Shown: positions 50,553 through 61,180, counted from the first letter of the stretch. The stretch: DNA of 64,000 nucleotides from JAJFUV01 sp964384215 (GCA_964384215.1 CAYLLB010000013.1:45064-109063), one strand, 5' to 3'. Numbers and translations are program-made. Notes: generated by a model not told the origin, from the letters alone.

Positions 50553-52142
50553 ATGTACCAGGTCATCGCCCGCAAGTACCGTCCTCAAGCGTTCTCCGAG
50601 CTCGTCAGCCAGGAGCATGTCCGGGCGACGCTCGAGAACGCCATCGCGCAAGGCCGCATTGCGCACGGCTATATATTTTCCGGACAGCGAGGCACCGGCA
50701 AGACCACGGTGGCGCGCATCGTGGCTCGCTGTCTCAATTGCGTCCAGGGGCCTACCACCACGCCGTGCGGCGTTTGTGCGAGCTGCAAGGAGATCGCCGA
50801 AGGTGGCGCCGTGGACGTGATCGAAATCGACGCGGCGTCCAATCGCGGCATCAACGAGATGCGCGAACTGCGGGAAAACGTGCGCTACCGGCCCGCGCGC
50901 GACCGCTACAAAGTCTTCATCATCGACGAAGCGCACCAGATCACCAACGAAGCCTTCAACGCGCTTCTGAAGACCCTGGAAGAACCGCCCGAGTGGGCCG
51001 TCTTCATCCTCTGCACCACCGAATCCCACAAGATTCCGGCCACCATCGCCAGCCGGTGCCAGCACTTCAGCTTCCGCAGCGTGGATTTCGAGGACTTGGT
51101 GGCGCGCATGAAGTGGATCTGTGAGCAGGAAGGCGTCGAGGCCGACGCGGACGCTCTTGCAGTTCTGGCCCAGGCCGGCGACGGCAGCGTGCGCGATTCC
51201 CTCTCGGCGCTCGACCAAGCCATCGCCTGCTGCGGTAACAAACTCAATGCAGCAGAAGTGCGAGCCCTGCTGGGTCGATTCTCCGTCGAGCTGCTCGAAC
51301 AGGTGACGCAGGCGCTCGCGGCTTCGGACTCGCGGCGCATGCTCGACATCGTCGCCGAGTTGGACCGCAACGGCTTGAACCTGCAGCATTTCTCGCGCGA
51401 GCTTTCGCGCTACCTGCGGAATCTGCTGGTGGCGAAAGTGGCGGGTGCGGAGACGCGGCTCATCGCGGCGTCTCCGACCGAGCGCGAGAGGCTGGTTTCA
51501 ATCGCCGGCGGCTTCTCCGAGGAAGACCTCACGCGGTATCTGCAGCTTTCGCTCGACCTGTTCCGCGAACTGCAGTATTCGTTGCAGCCGCGCCTGCATC
51601 TCGAGTTGGGCCTGTTGCGGATGGTCCATGCGGGCCGGCTGGTTTCGATAGAAGATGCGCTGGCCGGGCTAGGCCCCGCGCCGGCAGCCCCGGCGATGCC
51701 GTCGCCGTCTGCCGCGCCAAGGTCCGCTCCAGTCGCGCCACCCGCGCGATCCGCTCCGGCGCGGGCCCAATCCCACGCCTCCGGCGGCTCGCTCAAGGAG
51801 AGGCTGTACCAAGCCCTGACCGGCATGGGCGCGCAGTTCACCGCAGACGCCATCGCGGCGTCCCAGGTAAGCGAGCAAGGTAATGTGATCGCCATCACGA
51901 CGCCGAGAGAATTTGCGCTACCCATGCGCGGCAACGACGTGCAGAAGGCTCTGGAACGCCTTTTCGAGCGGCCTCCCCACGTGAAAGTCACGCTCACCGA
52001 CGAGGACCCCGCCGCCGCGTCCATGGCCGAACCTACGAACGAAACCGCGCAACGGGCGCTCGAGCACCCTGCCGTGAAGCGCTTTCAGGAAGTGTTCCCC
52101 GGCAGCCACGTGCGCACTGTGCGCGACTTGAGGGATACTTAG
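50553..52142 (+). CDS. dnaX: DNA polymerase III subunit gamma/tau
   Basis: This 529-residue clamp-loader ATPase has Walker A GQRGTGKTT, a zinc site built from CLNCVQGPTTTPCGVCASC, Walker B (VFIIDEAHQIT) and sensor SRCQHF. The C-terminal third is proline/alanine-rich and then contains a small domain, as in tau. No slippery frameshift site was identified, so only one form is evident. It starts 12 bp after the SRP RNA. Confidence 0.95.
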   Translation: MYQVIARKYRPQAFSELVSQEHVRATLENAIAQGRIAHGYIFSGQRGTGKTTVARIVARCLNCVQGPTTTPCGVCASCKEIAEGGAVDVIEIDAASNRGINEMRELRENVRYRPARDRYKVFIIDEAHQITNEAFNALLKTLEEPPEWAVFILCTTESHKIPATIASRCQHFSFRSVDFEDLVARMKWICEQEGVEADADALAVLAQAGDGSVRDSLSALDQAIACCGNKLNAAEVRALLGRFSVELLEQVTQALAASDSRRMLDIVAELDRNGLNLQHFSRELSRYLRNLLVAKVAGAETRLIAASPTERERLVSIAGGFSEEDLTRYLQLSLDLFRELQYSLQPRLHLELGLLRMVHAGRLVSIEDALAGLGPAPAAPAMPSPSAAPRSAPVAPPARSAPARAQSHASGGSLKERLYQALTGMGAQFTADAIAASQVSEQGNVIAITTPREFALPMRGNDVQKALERLFERPPHVKVTLTDEDPAAASMAEPTNETAQRALEHPAVKRFQEVFPGSHVRTVRDLRDT

Positions 52143-52188
52143 AGCGCAACGCCGCCCCGGCCGAACATCATAGTTGGAGAAAGCTCAT

Positions 52189-52497
52189 ATGAAATTGCCC
52201 GGCAACATGCAAGCCATGATGAAGCAGGCACAGCAGATGCAGGAGCGCCTGCAACAGGAAATCGCCCAGATCCGCGTCGAGGCCTCCGCCGGAGGCGGAA
52301 TGGTCACCGTAAAGATGGACGGCCACCGGAACGTGCTGGGCGTCACCATCGATCCGGAGGCCGCCAGCGACGTCGAGATGCTTCAGGATATGGTGATGGC
52401 CGCATTCAATGAGGCCTCGAAAAAGGTGGAAGCCGAATCGCAGCAAAAGATGAGCGGCATGCTGGGCGGCATGGGCCTTCCCCCGGGCCTGTTCTAA
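52189..52497 (+). CDS. ybaB: YbaB/EbfC nucleoid-associated protein
   Basis: This 102-residue DNA-binding protein is of the YbaB/EbfC family: a methionine/glutamine-rich first helix (MQAMMKQAQQMQERLQQEI), a GGGMVTVKMDGHRNVLGVTIDPE strand pair, and a C-terminal helix. It forms dimers that bind DNA and is usually found between dnaX and recR, as here. ATG 52189 with GGAG upstream is chosen over a TTG at 52174. Confidence 0.93.
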   Translation: MKLPGNMQAMMKQAQQMQERLQQEIAQIRVEASAGGGMVTVKMDGHRNVLGVTIDPEAASDVEMLQDMVMAAFNEASKKVEAESQQKMSGMLGGMGLPPGLF

Positions 52498-52499
52498 CC

Positions 52500-53099
52500 A
52501 TGAGCGATTTCGCCGAACCACTCTCCCGGCTGATTCAGGAGTTCAAGCGCCTTCCCGGCATCGGACAAAAGTCCGCGCAGCGCATCGCCTTCCACGTTTT
52601 GCGCGCCGAGCGCGGGGATTGCGAGCGGCTGGCGCAGGCCATCCTCGACGTCAAGGATAAGCTGGACATCTGCCGGATCTGCAATAACATAAGCGACGGC
52701 GAGTTGTGCCCGTTCTGCCGCGACCCGCACCGCGACGCGAGCCAGATTTGCGTGGTCGAAGAGCCGCACAACATCCTGCCCATCGAAACCACGCGCACCT
52801 TCGAGGGTCTCTACCACGTGCTGCACGGCTCCATCAGCCCGCTGAAAGGCGTCGGCCCCGAACAGCTCAAGATCAAGACCCTTATTTCGCGTCTGGAGGG
52901 CGGCCAGGTGCGGGAGATCATCCTGGCCACCAATCCCACGGTGGAAGGCGAAGCCACCGCCGCTTACTTGGCGCGCTTGCTTAAGCCGCTGGGGGTGAAG
53001 GTTTCGCGCATCGCCATGGGCATCCCGGTCGGCAGCGACATCGAGTTCGCCGACGAGGTGACCATGTCCAAGTCGCTTGAGAACCGCCGCGAGATGTGA
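52500..53099 (+). CDS. recR: Recombination protein RecR
   Basis: This 199-residue RecR works with RecO and RecF to load RecA at gaps. A helix-hairpin-helix (LPGIGQKSAQRIAFH), a zinc finger with four cysteines (CRICNNISDGELCPFC), and a Toprim domain (CVVEEPHNI, ILATNPTVEGEATA) are visible. The start follows the ybaB stop by two bases, which completes the ffs-dnaX-ybaB-recR block. Confidence 0.96.
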   Translation: MSDFAEPLSRLIQEFKRLPGIGQKSAQRIAFHVLRAERGDCERLAQAILDVKDKLDICRICNNISDGELCPFCRDPHRDASQICVVEEPHNILPIETTRTFEGLYHVLHGSISPLKGVGPEQLKIKTLISRLEGGQVREIILATNPTVEGEATAAYLARLLKPLGVKVSRIAMGIPVGSDIEFADEVTMSKSLENRREM

Positions 53100-53134
53100 G
53101 CGCAGGCCTTAAGCCGCACTCCACGAGGTGTTCA

Positions 53135-56100
53135 ATGGTCGCCATTCTGTTCCTGCTTTTGTCTGTCCTGCCGCTTGCCGGCGCGCAACTTGAAGGCTGC
53201 AAGCTCCAATCTACAGGAGACGGCGCGGTGAGCTTCGGCTGCCGCGATGGCGCCCAGGTGAGATTGCAGGCGGTGACGCCGAAGATGATCCGCGTGCGCG
53301 TCTCGCCCGACGGCCGGTTTCCCGAACCGCTCACCGTTCGCTGGGGCTTCGTGCGCGACAACTTTCCGCCGGTACAGATAAAGACCAGCAACACCGGCGG
53401 CTCGGTGCTCATCGACACGGGAGCCTTGCGGGTGAGGATCGAGCCGAATTCGTTCCGGTTCTCGCTGCTCGACCACGCCGGAAAGACGATCCTCGAACAG
53501 ACCGGCCTGAGCCACGGGGCACCCAACACCCTCCAGGTCCGGATGCGCCAGGACGAGCATTTTTACGGCCTCGCCTACCAGCGCTAGGCGCTGGACCTCC
53601 GGTCACGCAAACTCCCATGGTTCCGCAGCTTCCGGTCGAATGAGGCCACCGTGCCGTTTTTCATGAGCACGGCGGGATACGGCTTTTACTCCAGCAACAC
53701 CTGGAAGCACGTATTCGATTTCACCGGCGGCGACAGCTATCGGATTTCGAGCGACGGCGGCCAGTTGGACTATTACCTGATTCACGGTCCGGAGCTCAAG
53801 CAGATTCTCGAACGCTACACGGACTTGACCGGCAAGCCGATGCTCCCGCCACGATGGGCCTTGGGAATCGGGTACCAGTCGCGCTACATGGAGGAGCAGC
53901 CCGGGGTCATCAAAACCGCCCAAGGGTTCCGCCGGGAGGACATTCCCATCGACTGGATCGGGCTGCAGCCAGGCTGGGAAGACAGTCCCTACAACAGGAA
54001 ATGGAACTGGAGCCCGAAGCGCTTCCCCGATCCCGACGCCATGATCCGGACGTTAGCGTCAATGGGTATCAAGATGGGCCTGTGGGAGTCCGGCGCCGCG
54101 CCCAAAACCGGCTACACGGACCCGGAAGTACGCAAACAGTGGTACAGCCCCAGGATCCAGGCAGCCATCAGGAAAGGCATCAAGTTCTTCAAGCAGGACG
54201 ATCCCTATCCGCGCATGATCAGCAGCGAAGAGTGGCTCCCGCCGGAGATGAACAAGGCCCTCGGCGGGGACGGCGTCTTCAGCGCCGCGGAGATGAACAA
54301 CCTGACCAACTCGCTTTACAGCGAGACGGCCATGCAGGAGTATACGCGGGTCACCGGCGAGCGCGCCATGCTCATGTTCAACGGTTACGGCTCGTCAATC
54401 GCCTCGCACCGCTGGCCGTTCACCTGGGAAGCGGACTTCCCGCTCGGCGTCGGCGCGCTGAGCGCCAGTTTCTCCGGCCACGGCCTGGTCAGCACGCGCG
54501 ACCGCAACGAATCGCCCGACGGCATCCACCTTGGCTATCTGGCGCCGTTCTCCTATCTGGAAGCATGGGCCTACTACAAGGAGCCTTGGCTCTATTCGGA
54601 GGACCTGCTCGAGATGAACCGCTTCTATGTGAAGCTGCGCTACCGGCTGCTGCCTTACCTGTACTCTTCCCTGCGCCAGGCCAACGCGAGCGGGCTGCCG
54701 TTGATGCGCCCCATGGCGCTCGAATTCCAGGACGATGAGAACACGCACCTGCTTGCCACGCAGTTCATGCTGGGAGACTCGCTGCTTGTGGCATCGGCAA
54801 CTGCATCGCTCACCAGTGGTTCCGAAGGAGTGAACAACAGCCGCGATTCGGCGACCGCGGGCAAAGCGCCAGTCTATCTGCCGCGCGGCACTTGGTACGA
54901 CTATTGGACCGGCCGTGCCATTACGGGCCAGGGCCAGTGGCACACGGCCACATGGCCGGAAAACGCCGGCGGCCCGCTGTGGGTAAAAGGCGGCGCCATC
55001 ATTCCCATGGGTCCGGTGATGTCCCACTCGGACGAGGAACCGCTCGAAGTGATCGGGTTGGATGTCTATCCGGCGGGCGCCTCGCGCTGCACCATTTACG
55101 AGGATGACGGCACCACGTACGCGTACGAGAAAGGTGCGTTCGCTACTACGGAGATCCGCGCTGTCGAGCAGGCCCGGTCCGTTACCCTCTCCATTGGCGC
55201 GCGACAGGGTTCCTATAAGACGATGCCCGCGCGCCGCGGCTACCTGGTGAGCTTGCACACCCGGCTCACGCCCAAGAGCGTGGTCCTGGGCGGCGCGAAG
55301 CTGCCCAAAGTCGCAAGCAAAGAACAGTTGCTCTATTCCTGGACGAGCCACGGCTGGTGCCACGACGCCAAAGCCGGCATCTTGTGGATCAAGCCGGAAG
55401 CCGGCTGGCGTTACGACTATGACGCACGGGGCGCCGCGAAGGACCCGGACCGCGACACCGCCTACTGGGACCAGGGCCCCCACTCGCCGCGAGCCCTCAC
55501 CATTCAGGTCAGCCTCACCGAGCCCGCGCCTGAGCCGAAGCCGGTGTACGGAACCGCCGCCGCGCTCGCCGTCGAATCACAGTTCGACAAGCTGATCGCG
55601 GATGGAACCAGCACGTCGGCGATCACGGTCACCGTGCTCGACGCTTCGAAACGCCGCGTGTACGATTCGAGCCATCCGGTCCGCATCGAAGCCGTGGGAG
55701 AAGGCGTGCTTGGATGCGGAGCACGCGTCTGTACGGTGAATGCCAGCGAAGGCGTAGCGACGACGACGATCACCTCCAGCGTGGAGCCGGGCCGCGTGCG
55801 GATTCTGGCCTCCGCCCAAGGCATCGAAGGCGCGAACACGCAGGTCGAGATGATGCGCGGAACCATCGTCTTGAAAGCCAGCCCGCCCGAGCGCGTCAAG
55901 CTGAACTCAGATGGGAGCTGGCTGCCCTTGCGCTTCAATCTCTACGCGACGATCGAATGCGGGGGCGTAAGGATGCGTTCGGCCTCGACGCGCCTGCGCA
56001 TGCACGTCATGGGTGGTTCGGGCAAGCTTCCGGCCGATCTCGAAGCGCGCGCCGCGAAAGGCATCGCGGTCTTCAAAGACGTGGTACTCGAAAAACCGCC

Positions 56101-56161
56101 CAACTACGTTGTAGTCGTAAGCGGTGACGGCCTTCAGACGGCGCGAATCCCGATCTACTGA
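53135..56161 (+). pseudogene. GH31 family glycosidase split by an in-frame amber codon
   Basis: The sequence encodes a large (about 1008-residue) alpha-glycosidase of family GH31 in one frame, interrupted only by TAG at 53585-53587. It has a signal peptide (MVAILFLLLSVLPLAGA), an N-terminal beta-sandwich, the GH31 barrel with nucleophile region (KFFKQDDPYPRM) and acid/base region (HRWPFTWEADF), and an Ig-like C-terminal module after about residue 820. The stop falls in the family motif just before ALDLRSRK. ATG 53135 has GAGGTG upstream. Translation could restart at GTG 53651, but no ribosome site is seen there, so loss of function, readthrough, or a sequence error are the options. Confidence 0.88.
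53585..53587 (+). other. In-frame TAG inside the GH31 gene
   Basis: The codon lies between YGLAYQR and ALDLRSRKLPWF, with the reading frame unchanged on both sides. A single substitution from AAG or CAG would explain it. Confidence 0.85.
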
Positions 56162-56171
56162 TCAGGCCCGC

Positions 56172-57440
56172 CTACCGACGTTCCTTCGATGCGCCGCCGT
56201 GTGTCCGGACCAGAACGGGGCGGCTCTGAACGATCGCACCGCCGATGATCTTCTGCTCGAGGATCACCGTAAAGTGCGGTACAGGCTGATGACGCCGTAC
56301 TCCGAGTAGACCCAATAGATTGGTTACGCCTTCCTCGCTTGTCACGAATTCGGCTGCGGCCTGGGTACCGTAGGTTGTCGTTCCCGCGAGCACCATGGCG
56401 GGGTATACGCGATTCGGGCTGTCGCCGTAAGACACGATGGCGTAGTCGGCCGAGTATGGGGGGCCGAGTGTTCGGAACACGGCCGGCTCACCCTGCCCGG
56501 GGCTCTCGTTTACGATCTCGTTGGCCGTCTCACCGTGCGTGAAGTGGAAACCGCCGAGAGGGATCTCCCTGGCGGGGAGATTCTGCGCCGGTGAGCCGAC
56601 AATGATCAGGCTTCTCCGGTCTACCTCGTCCCAGGAAAGCGACTGTGCGCGCTTGACCTGGACAAAGCTTTGCAGGGCATGGAACGTCTCAGTCAAGCGA
56701 TGCACGGCTACGACTTCGCCCGAACCAGAATAGAAGTCATTGATTTCATTGGTGGAATCGACTCCCGGACGAAACAAATGCATCCCTTTGTAGGGTGATC
56801 CGATGAACGTAGGATTGCTGAATATCACCAAGGTAGGGCGGGGCTGACGAATGAAGTCTCTCCATAGAGTACTCCTGGCCGGAGGAGGAACCTCACGATG
56901 GAGGAACCAGCCGAGACACGTTCCCATCGCCAACAAAACTAACCCGGAGAACACGGCCGGAACCGGACCGCGCCAGAACCATTTCTTCCTCCTCTCAAAC
57001 AGCGTGGATTGATGATCGAGTCCGGGGCTGGAATCGGCGGCTTCATGAGTCCTGGCAGCGGACCGGTTACGGGCAATCAGGCAATAGCGCCCTTTCGGTA
57101 TTTCGATGAGTACGTCATCGGAGACGCCCTCGGACATATAGTACTCGGCAAGCCTGGAGCGGAGCCGGCCGATGTGCACCCTGACGACTGAGTCCGTCCG
57201 GGAGTCAAAGTCGCCTCGACGCCCAAACACGGAAATGGCCAGATCGTGTTCGCTTATACTTCCATCCGGCTTTTCCACATGCAAGCGGCCCAGGTAAAGC
57301 AGAAGCCCGCGCAGGGATTCGGAGTTCCTGAAGCTCTCCGATTGCAGGATCTTCTCGATCTGGAGGGGGACCGCTCCAGCCGGAACGGGCCCCTCGCCAG
57401 TGGAAGGTTCTACACTGCCATACTCTGCCACACGCCCCAT
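56172..57440 (-). CDS. Membrane-bound winged-helix regulator
   Basis: This 422-residue protein has an N-terminal DNA-binding region of the winged-helix or transcriptional-regulatory type (SISEHDLAISVFGRRGDFDSRTDSVVRVHIGRLRSRL, about residues 60-100), one transmembrane helix (VFSGLVLLAMGTCLGWFL, near 165), and a C-terminal extracytoplasmic domain. It resembles CadC-type one-component sensors common in Acidobacteriota, which read a ligand outside the membrane and bind DNA directly. It is divergent from the TonB-dependent receptor, the most likely target. A run of AAGGAG 11 bases before ATG 57440 supports the start. Confidence 0.85.
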   Translation of the reverse strand: MGRVAEYGSVEPSTGEGPVPAGAVPLQIEKILQSESFRNSESLRGLLLYLGRLHVEKPDGSISEHDLAISVFGRRGDFDSRTDSVVRVHIGRLRSRLAEYYMSEGVSDDVLIEIPKGRYCLIARNRSAARTHEAADSSPGLDHQSTLFERRKKWFWRGPVPAVFSGLVLLAMGTCLGWFLHREVPPPARSTLWRDFIRQPRPTLVIFSNPTFIGSPYKGMHLFRPGVDSTNEINDFYSGSGEVVAVHRLTETFHALQSFVQVKRAQSLSWDEVDRRSLIIVGSPAQNLPAREIPLGGFHFTHGETANEIVNESPGQGEPAVFRTLGPPYSADYAIVSYGDSPNRVYPAMVLAGTTTYGTQAAAEFVTSEEGVTNLLGLLGVRRHQPVPHFTVILEQKIIGGAIVQSRPVLVRTHGGASKERR

Positions 57441-57726
57441 TCGGATCCGCGCTCCTTCACGGTCTTAAGCCATCCATGCCGCGTCTTCTACCGAGTCTTC
57501 TACCTCAGATTAACCTTGTCACGCGGTTTGCGCAATCACATACTGCTAGTGTTCGACAGCCCATAGCGGAAGCGCCGGGACAAGGGGTGAGAGGGTGTCA
57601 ATGCGTAACGTGGCAAAGCAGTAGACTCTATTGTTTTTGCTCGGCTTAGATCCGAGACGCCTCTACCCTGTACGCACGAGCTTCCCAGTTTGAGAGCAGA
57701 GTCTTGGTCAGGGGAGGTTGAAACAG
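57441..57726. promoter_or_regulatory. Regulatory region between the regulator and the TonB-dependent receptor
   Basis: This 286-bp gap separates two divergent genes. It contains a direct repeat GTCTTCTACC at 57482-57491 and 57495-57504 (13-bp spacing, close to one helical turn), and a GGGGAGG ribosome site directly before the receptor. No strong promoter for the receptor was identified; TAGACT and TAGTGT elements are present but weak. Confidence 0.45.
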
Positions 57727-60700
57727 ATGAGTTGTAAGTTAAGAATGGTAAGTTGTAGTTGTATTTGCCTGTTGGCCAGCACGGTCCTTCTTGGTCAGAT
57801 TATCCCCGTCGGCTCCGTTAACGGCACGGTTTTCGACTCCACGGGAGCCGTCGTCCCCCAGGCGAAGATCGTTGTGAGCAATACGGAGACCGGGGAGAAG
57901 CGTGAGATTGAATCGGACGGCCAAGGCCGCTATTTCGCGTCACAACTTCCGCCGGGGAACTATCGTGTCGAGGCGGATAAGGCCGGGTTTCAGAAAGCCG
58001 CTGTGGAAATCCGGATCGAGACGGGCAGGAAACTCACTTTGGACCTGGATCTTGCCGTCGGCACTTCCACGTCAAGCGTTCAGGTGCGCAGCGAAGCGCC
58101 GCTGGTGGAGGCAGGTTCAGCCTCAATTGGCGCTCTGGTCAACAATCGCATGGTTCTGGAACTGCCGCTGGCGGGCCGGAATCCGCTGCGCTTGGCGTAC
58201 CTAAGTCCTGGAATCGCGACTAGTTACGCTCCTGGCGCGAGCACGGTGACCGACGTGAGCGGCACCTCGTACATCGCGACTGCCGGCTCGAACCAGCGCC
58301 AGAACGAATTCTACATCGATGGCGTACCCAACACCATTCAAGACCGGGTTCTCTACATTCCGACAGCAGATGCCGTCCAGGAATTCAACCTCCAGACCAA
58401 CCCGCTGGACGCCGAGTACGGTCACGGTGGTGGCTTTTACGCAAACTTGACCACCAAGTCCGGCACGAACGACTTACACGGCACGTTGTTCGAGTTCTTC
58501 CAGAACGACAAACTGAATGCCAACAGTTACTTTAACAACCGGTCCGGAGCTAAGAAAGCCGCTTCCCGCCTGAACCAGTTCGGGACTACCGTTGGCGGGC
58601 CGATCATCAAGGACAAGACTTTCTGGTTCTTCATGTACGAGGGAGTCCGGCAAAGGAATCCCACCAGTTCCATCAACACCGTGCCTACGGCCGATCAGGC
58701 CAAGGGCGACTTCTCGACCACGTATCCGGTTTCAGGAAAGCTTGTTGGCATTTACGATCCAGTCAGCAGCACCTATGACGCAACCACGAATAAGTGGACG
58801 CGGACCGCTTTCGGCAACAATCTCATCCCGGCGTCACGAATCGACAAGGTGGCCGCAAACCTAGCCAAGATGTGGCCTGCGGCGAACCTGCCAACGGACG
58901 CAACGGGCATTAACAACTACCTGTTCACAGGGAGCGGTTCGGTGAGAACCGACGCCTACGTCACCCGGATCGACCACACTCTTGCCGGCAAGCACAAGTT
59001 GTTTGGCCGTTTCTCCACGACCAAGACACTCACTATCAGTCCCTGGGTCGTCAACCTTGGTAGTGTCGGGGGGAGTGGACCAACGAGCGGGAACAACCGT
59101 GTGCAGACCTCGATCGGAGTAGGGGACACCTTTGTCCTCACCCCCCGGACGATCATCACCGTCCGAGCCGGCTATGCCCGTTGGACTCAGGAGGGTCTGA
59201 CGCCCATCTATGACCTGAGCAGTATCGGGTGGCCGAGTAGTCTGATTAGGAGCTTCCAGGAGCAGATTCTTCCCACCATCAGCATCTCTAACTACGTCGG
59301 CGCGGGCAACGAGGGCAACTGGTTCGAGCACACCAACACCTTCTCGTTCGACGCAACCGTGAATCAGGTCATGAGCCGCCACAACCTCAAGTACGGACTC
59401 CAACTCCAGCCCAAGCGCAACAACTACCAACTCGCCCAACGCCCCAGCGGAACCTTCAGCTTCACCCCCGCAATGACAGCGGGGCCGGATCCAAACGCTA
59501 CTGGAACCACGATCGGCCAGAGCTTCGCATCGTTCTTGCTCGGCGCGGCGGCCAGCGGCTCGGCGAACATCCGGGCGGCGTACTCGTTCCAAGGCAACTA
59601 CTACGGGGCGTTCATACAGGACGACATCAAGGTCACTCCCAAGCTGACCTTGAACGTCGGCTTGCGCTACGAACTGCAGCCTAACGTCACCGAGCGTTAC
59701 AACCGTTCAGTAAGAGGCTTCGACACGACTACCACGAATCCGATCGAGGCTGCCGCCAAAGCCAACTATGCCCTGAGTCCGGTGGCCGCACTCAGCGTCA
59801 ACGACTTCCGCGTAGTGGGCGGGCAGGTTTTTGCCACCCCGGACGCGCGTGGAAATGGGGGACTGGTTGAGAAGAAGATGTTCGTACCTCGCGTCGGCTT
59901 GGCCTATCGAGTCAACGATAAGACCGTATTACGTGCGGGCTTCGGGATGTTTCGGAGCTTCTGGTGGCAGGTGTCGTCCACTACCGAGGGTACCGGCGCA
60001 GAAACCACTACGACAATGGTGAATTCGGTCGATGGCATTCGTCCGACGAACTATCTATCCAACCCATTCCCGGACGGGTTGGTTCAGCCGACGACCAACA
60101 GCGGCCTATCCACGCTGGTGGGATCTTCCATCTCACCCTTCTATTTCTACAAGAAGTTCCCGTACAACAAGCGGTGGAGTTTCGGCATCCAGCGGGAGTT
60201 CGCACGCGACTTTGGGATCGAGGTCAACTACGTGGGCAACGGTGGCATTCACGTGCCGGTGGGTACAGGCGGCGGCGAGCAGAATCGTCAGATCCACTAT
60301 CTCCCTGCCAAATACCTGAGCCTCGGATCTCAGCTCAACACCGCCGTGGCCAATCCGTTCTATGGCGTCATCACCATCCCGGGCACCCTCAGCCAGAAAA
60401 GCATCTCCCTCAGCAACCTCCTGATGACTTACCCCCATTTCACTAGCGTGAGCCTCTTGCGGGAGACCAATGGCACGTCCATCTACCACTCACTCCAGAG
60501 TTCACTGACCAAGCGGTACTCGGCTGGAGTCCAGTTGGGCTTCACTTTCACCTGGTCCAAACAGATGGAGAACGTCCGCTATAGCGATGTCACCGACGCC
60601 GGACCCGCACATACGATCGGCGAGTACGACCGTCCGAAGAGAATCACGTTCAACATGGTTTGGGATCTTCCCATCGGAGCGGGCAAGAAGGTCCCGGTGA

Positions 60701-61146
60701 AAAATGCGGTCGCCGACAAGTTTATCGGCGGCTGGCAGGTTTCCACCATGAGCATTTTCCAGAGCGGTGCGGCGATCAACCTCTCGACGAACATGCTGCC
60801 CACAGGGACCAGCCCACACCTGGATCGCAGCGAGCAGACCGTGGACCGCTGGTACAACACCGCCGCATTCTCGGCGTTCCCCTCTTACACGGTGAGGACG
60901 TTGCCGTATTTCCTCAGCAGCTTGCGCAACGACGGCGTGGTCAACTGGGACATATCGGTGCTCAAGAACATACGGGTTATTCGCGAGCGGGTCCGAACGC
61001 AATTTCGCTTTGAGATGTTCAACGCTTTGAACCGGGCCCAGTTCGCTAACCCAACGATCAACCCAACCAGTTCAAGCAACGGCAAGATTACTTCTCAGGC
61101 CAACTCGCCGCGCTTGATCCAGCTTGGTTTGAAGTTGATCTTCTGA
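57727..61146 (+). CDS. TonB-dependent receptor, Oar-like, with N-terminal carboxypeptidase-regulatory domain
   Basis: This 1139-residue outer-membrane receptor has a signal peptide (CICLLASTVLLGQ), a carboxypeptidase-regulatory-like beta-sandwich (about 25-115; VNGTVFDSTGAVVPQAKI, QLPPGNYRVEADKAGF), a plug domain (about 120-260; NEFYIDGVPN, GGFYANLTTKSGTNDLHG) and a 22-strand barrel to the end, with terminal RLIQLGLKLIF. Such Oar-like proteins are expanded in Acidobacteriota and take up oligosaccharides or peptides. ATG 57727 is chosen over a TTG at 57718 because GGGAGG lies nine bases upstream. It converges with the MFS gene. Confidence 0.93.
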   Translation: MSCKLRMVSCSCICLLASTVLLGQIIPVGSVNGTVFDSTGAVVPQAKIVVSNTETGEKREIESDGQGRYFASQLPPGNYRVEADKAGFQKAAVEIRIETGRKLTLDLDLAVGTSTSSVQVRSEAPLVEAGSASIGALVNNRMVLELPLAGRNPLRLAYLSPGIATSYAPGASTVTDVSGTSYIATAGSNQRQNEFYIDGVPNTIQDRVLYIPTADAVQEFNLQTNPLDAEYGHGGGFYANLTTKSGTNDLHGTLFEFFQNDKLNANSYFNNRSGAKKAASRLNQFGTTVGGPIIKDKTFWFFMYEGVRQRNPTSSINTVPTADQAKGDFSTTYPVSGKLVGIYDPVSSTYDATTNKWTRTAFGNNLIPASRIDKVAANLAKMWPAANLPTDATGINNYLFTGSGSVRTDAYVTRIDHTLAGKHKLFGRFSTTKTLTISPWVVNLGSVGGSGPTSGNNRVQTSIGVGDTFVLTPRTIITVRAGYARWTQEGLTPIYDLSSIGWPSSLIRSFQEQILPTISISNYVGAGNEGNWFEHTNTFSFDATVNQVMSRHNLKYGLQLQPKRNNYQLAQRPSGTFSFTPAMTAGPDPNATGTTIGQSFASFLLGAAASGSANIRAAYSFQGNYYGAFIQDDIKVTPKLTLNVGLRYELQPNVTERYNRSVRGFDTTTTNPIEAAAKANYALSPVAALSVNDFRVVGGQVFATPDARGNGGLVEKKMFVPRVGLAYRVNDKTVLRAGFGMFRSFWWQVSSTTEGTGAETTTTMVNSVDGIRPTNYLSNPFPDGLVQPTTNSGLSTLVGSSISPFYFYKKFPYNKRWSFGIQREFARDFGIEVNYVGNGGIHVPVGTGGGEQNRQIHYLPAKYLSLGSQLNTAVANPFYGVITIPGTLSQKSISLSNLLMTYPHFTSVSLLRETNGTSIYHSLQSSLTKRYSAGVQLGFTFTWSKQMENVRYSDVTDAGPAHTIGEYDRPKRITFNMVWDLPIGAGKKVPVKNAVADKFIGGWQVSTMSIFQSGAAINLSTNMLPTGTSPHLDRSEQTVDRWYNTAAFSAFPSYTVRTLPYFLSSLRNDGVVNWDISVLKNIRVIRERVRTQFRFEMFNALNRAQFANPTINPTSSSNGKITSQANSPRLIQLGLKLIF

Positions 61147-61162
61147 ACAACTTGTTGTAGGG

Positions 61163-61178
61163 GTCGGAAATTTCCGAC
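61163..61178. terminator. Perfect palindrome GTCGGAAA/TTTCCGAC, bidirectional terminator candidate
   Basis: Sixteen bases of exact dyad lie in the 34-bp gap between the convergent receptor and MFS genes. It can form a stem of five to six pairs; the A and T tracts within the stem can serve as weak U runs in both directions. A second small palindrome AACAA-C-TTGTT lies at 61146-61156. Confidence 0.5.
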
Positions 61179-61180
61179 TC

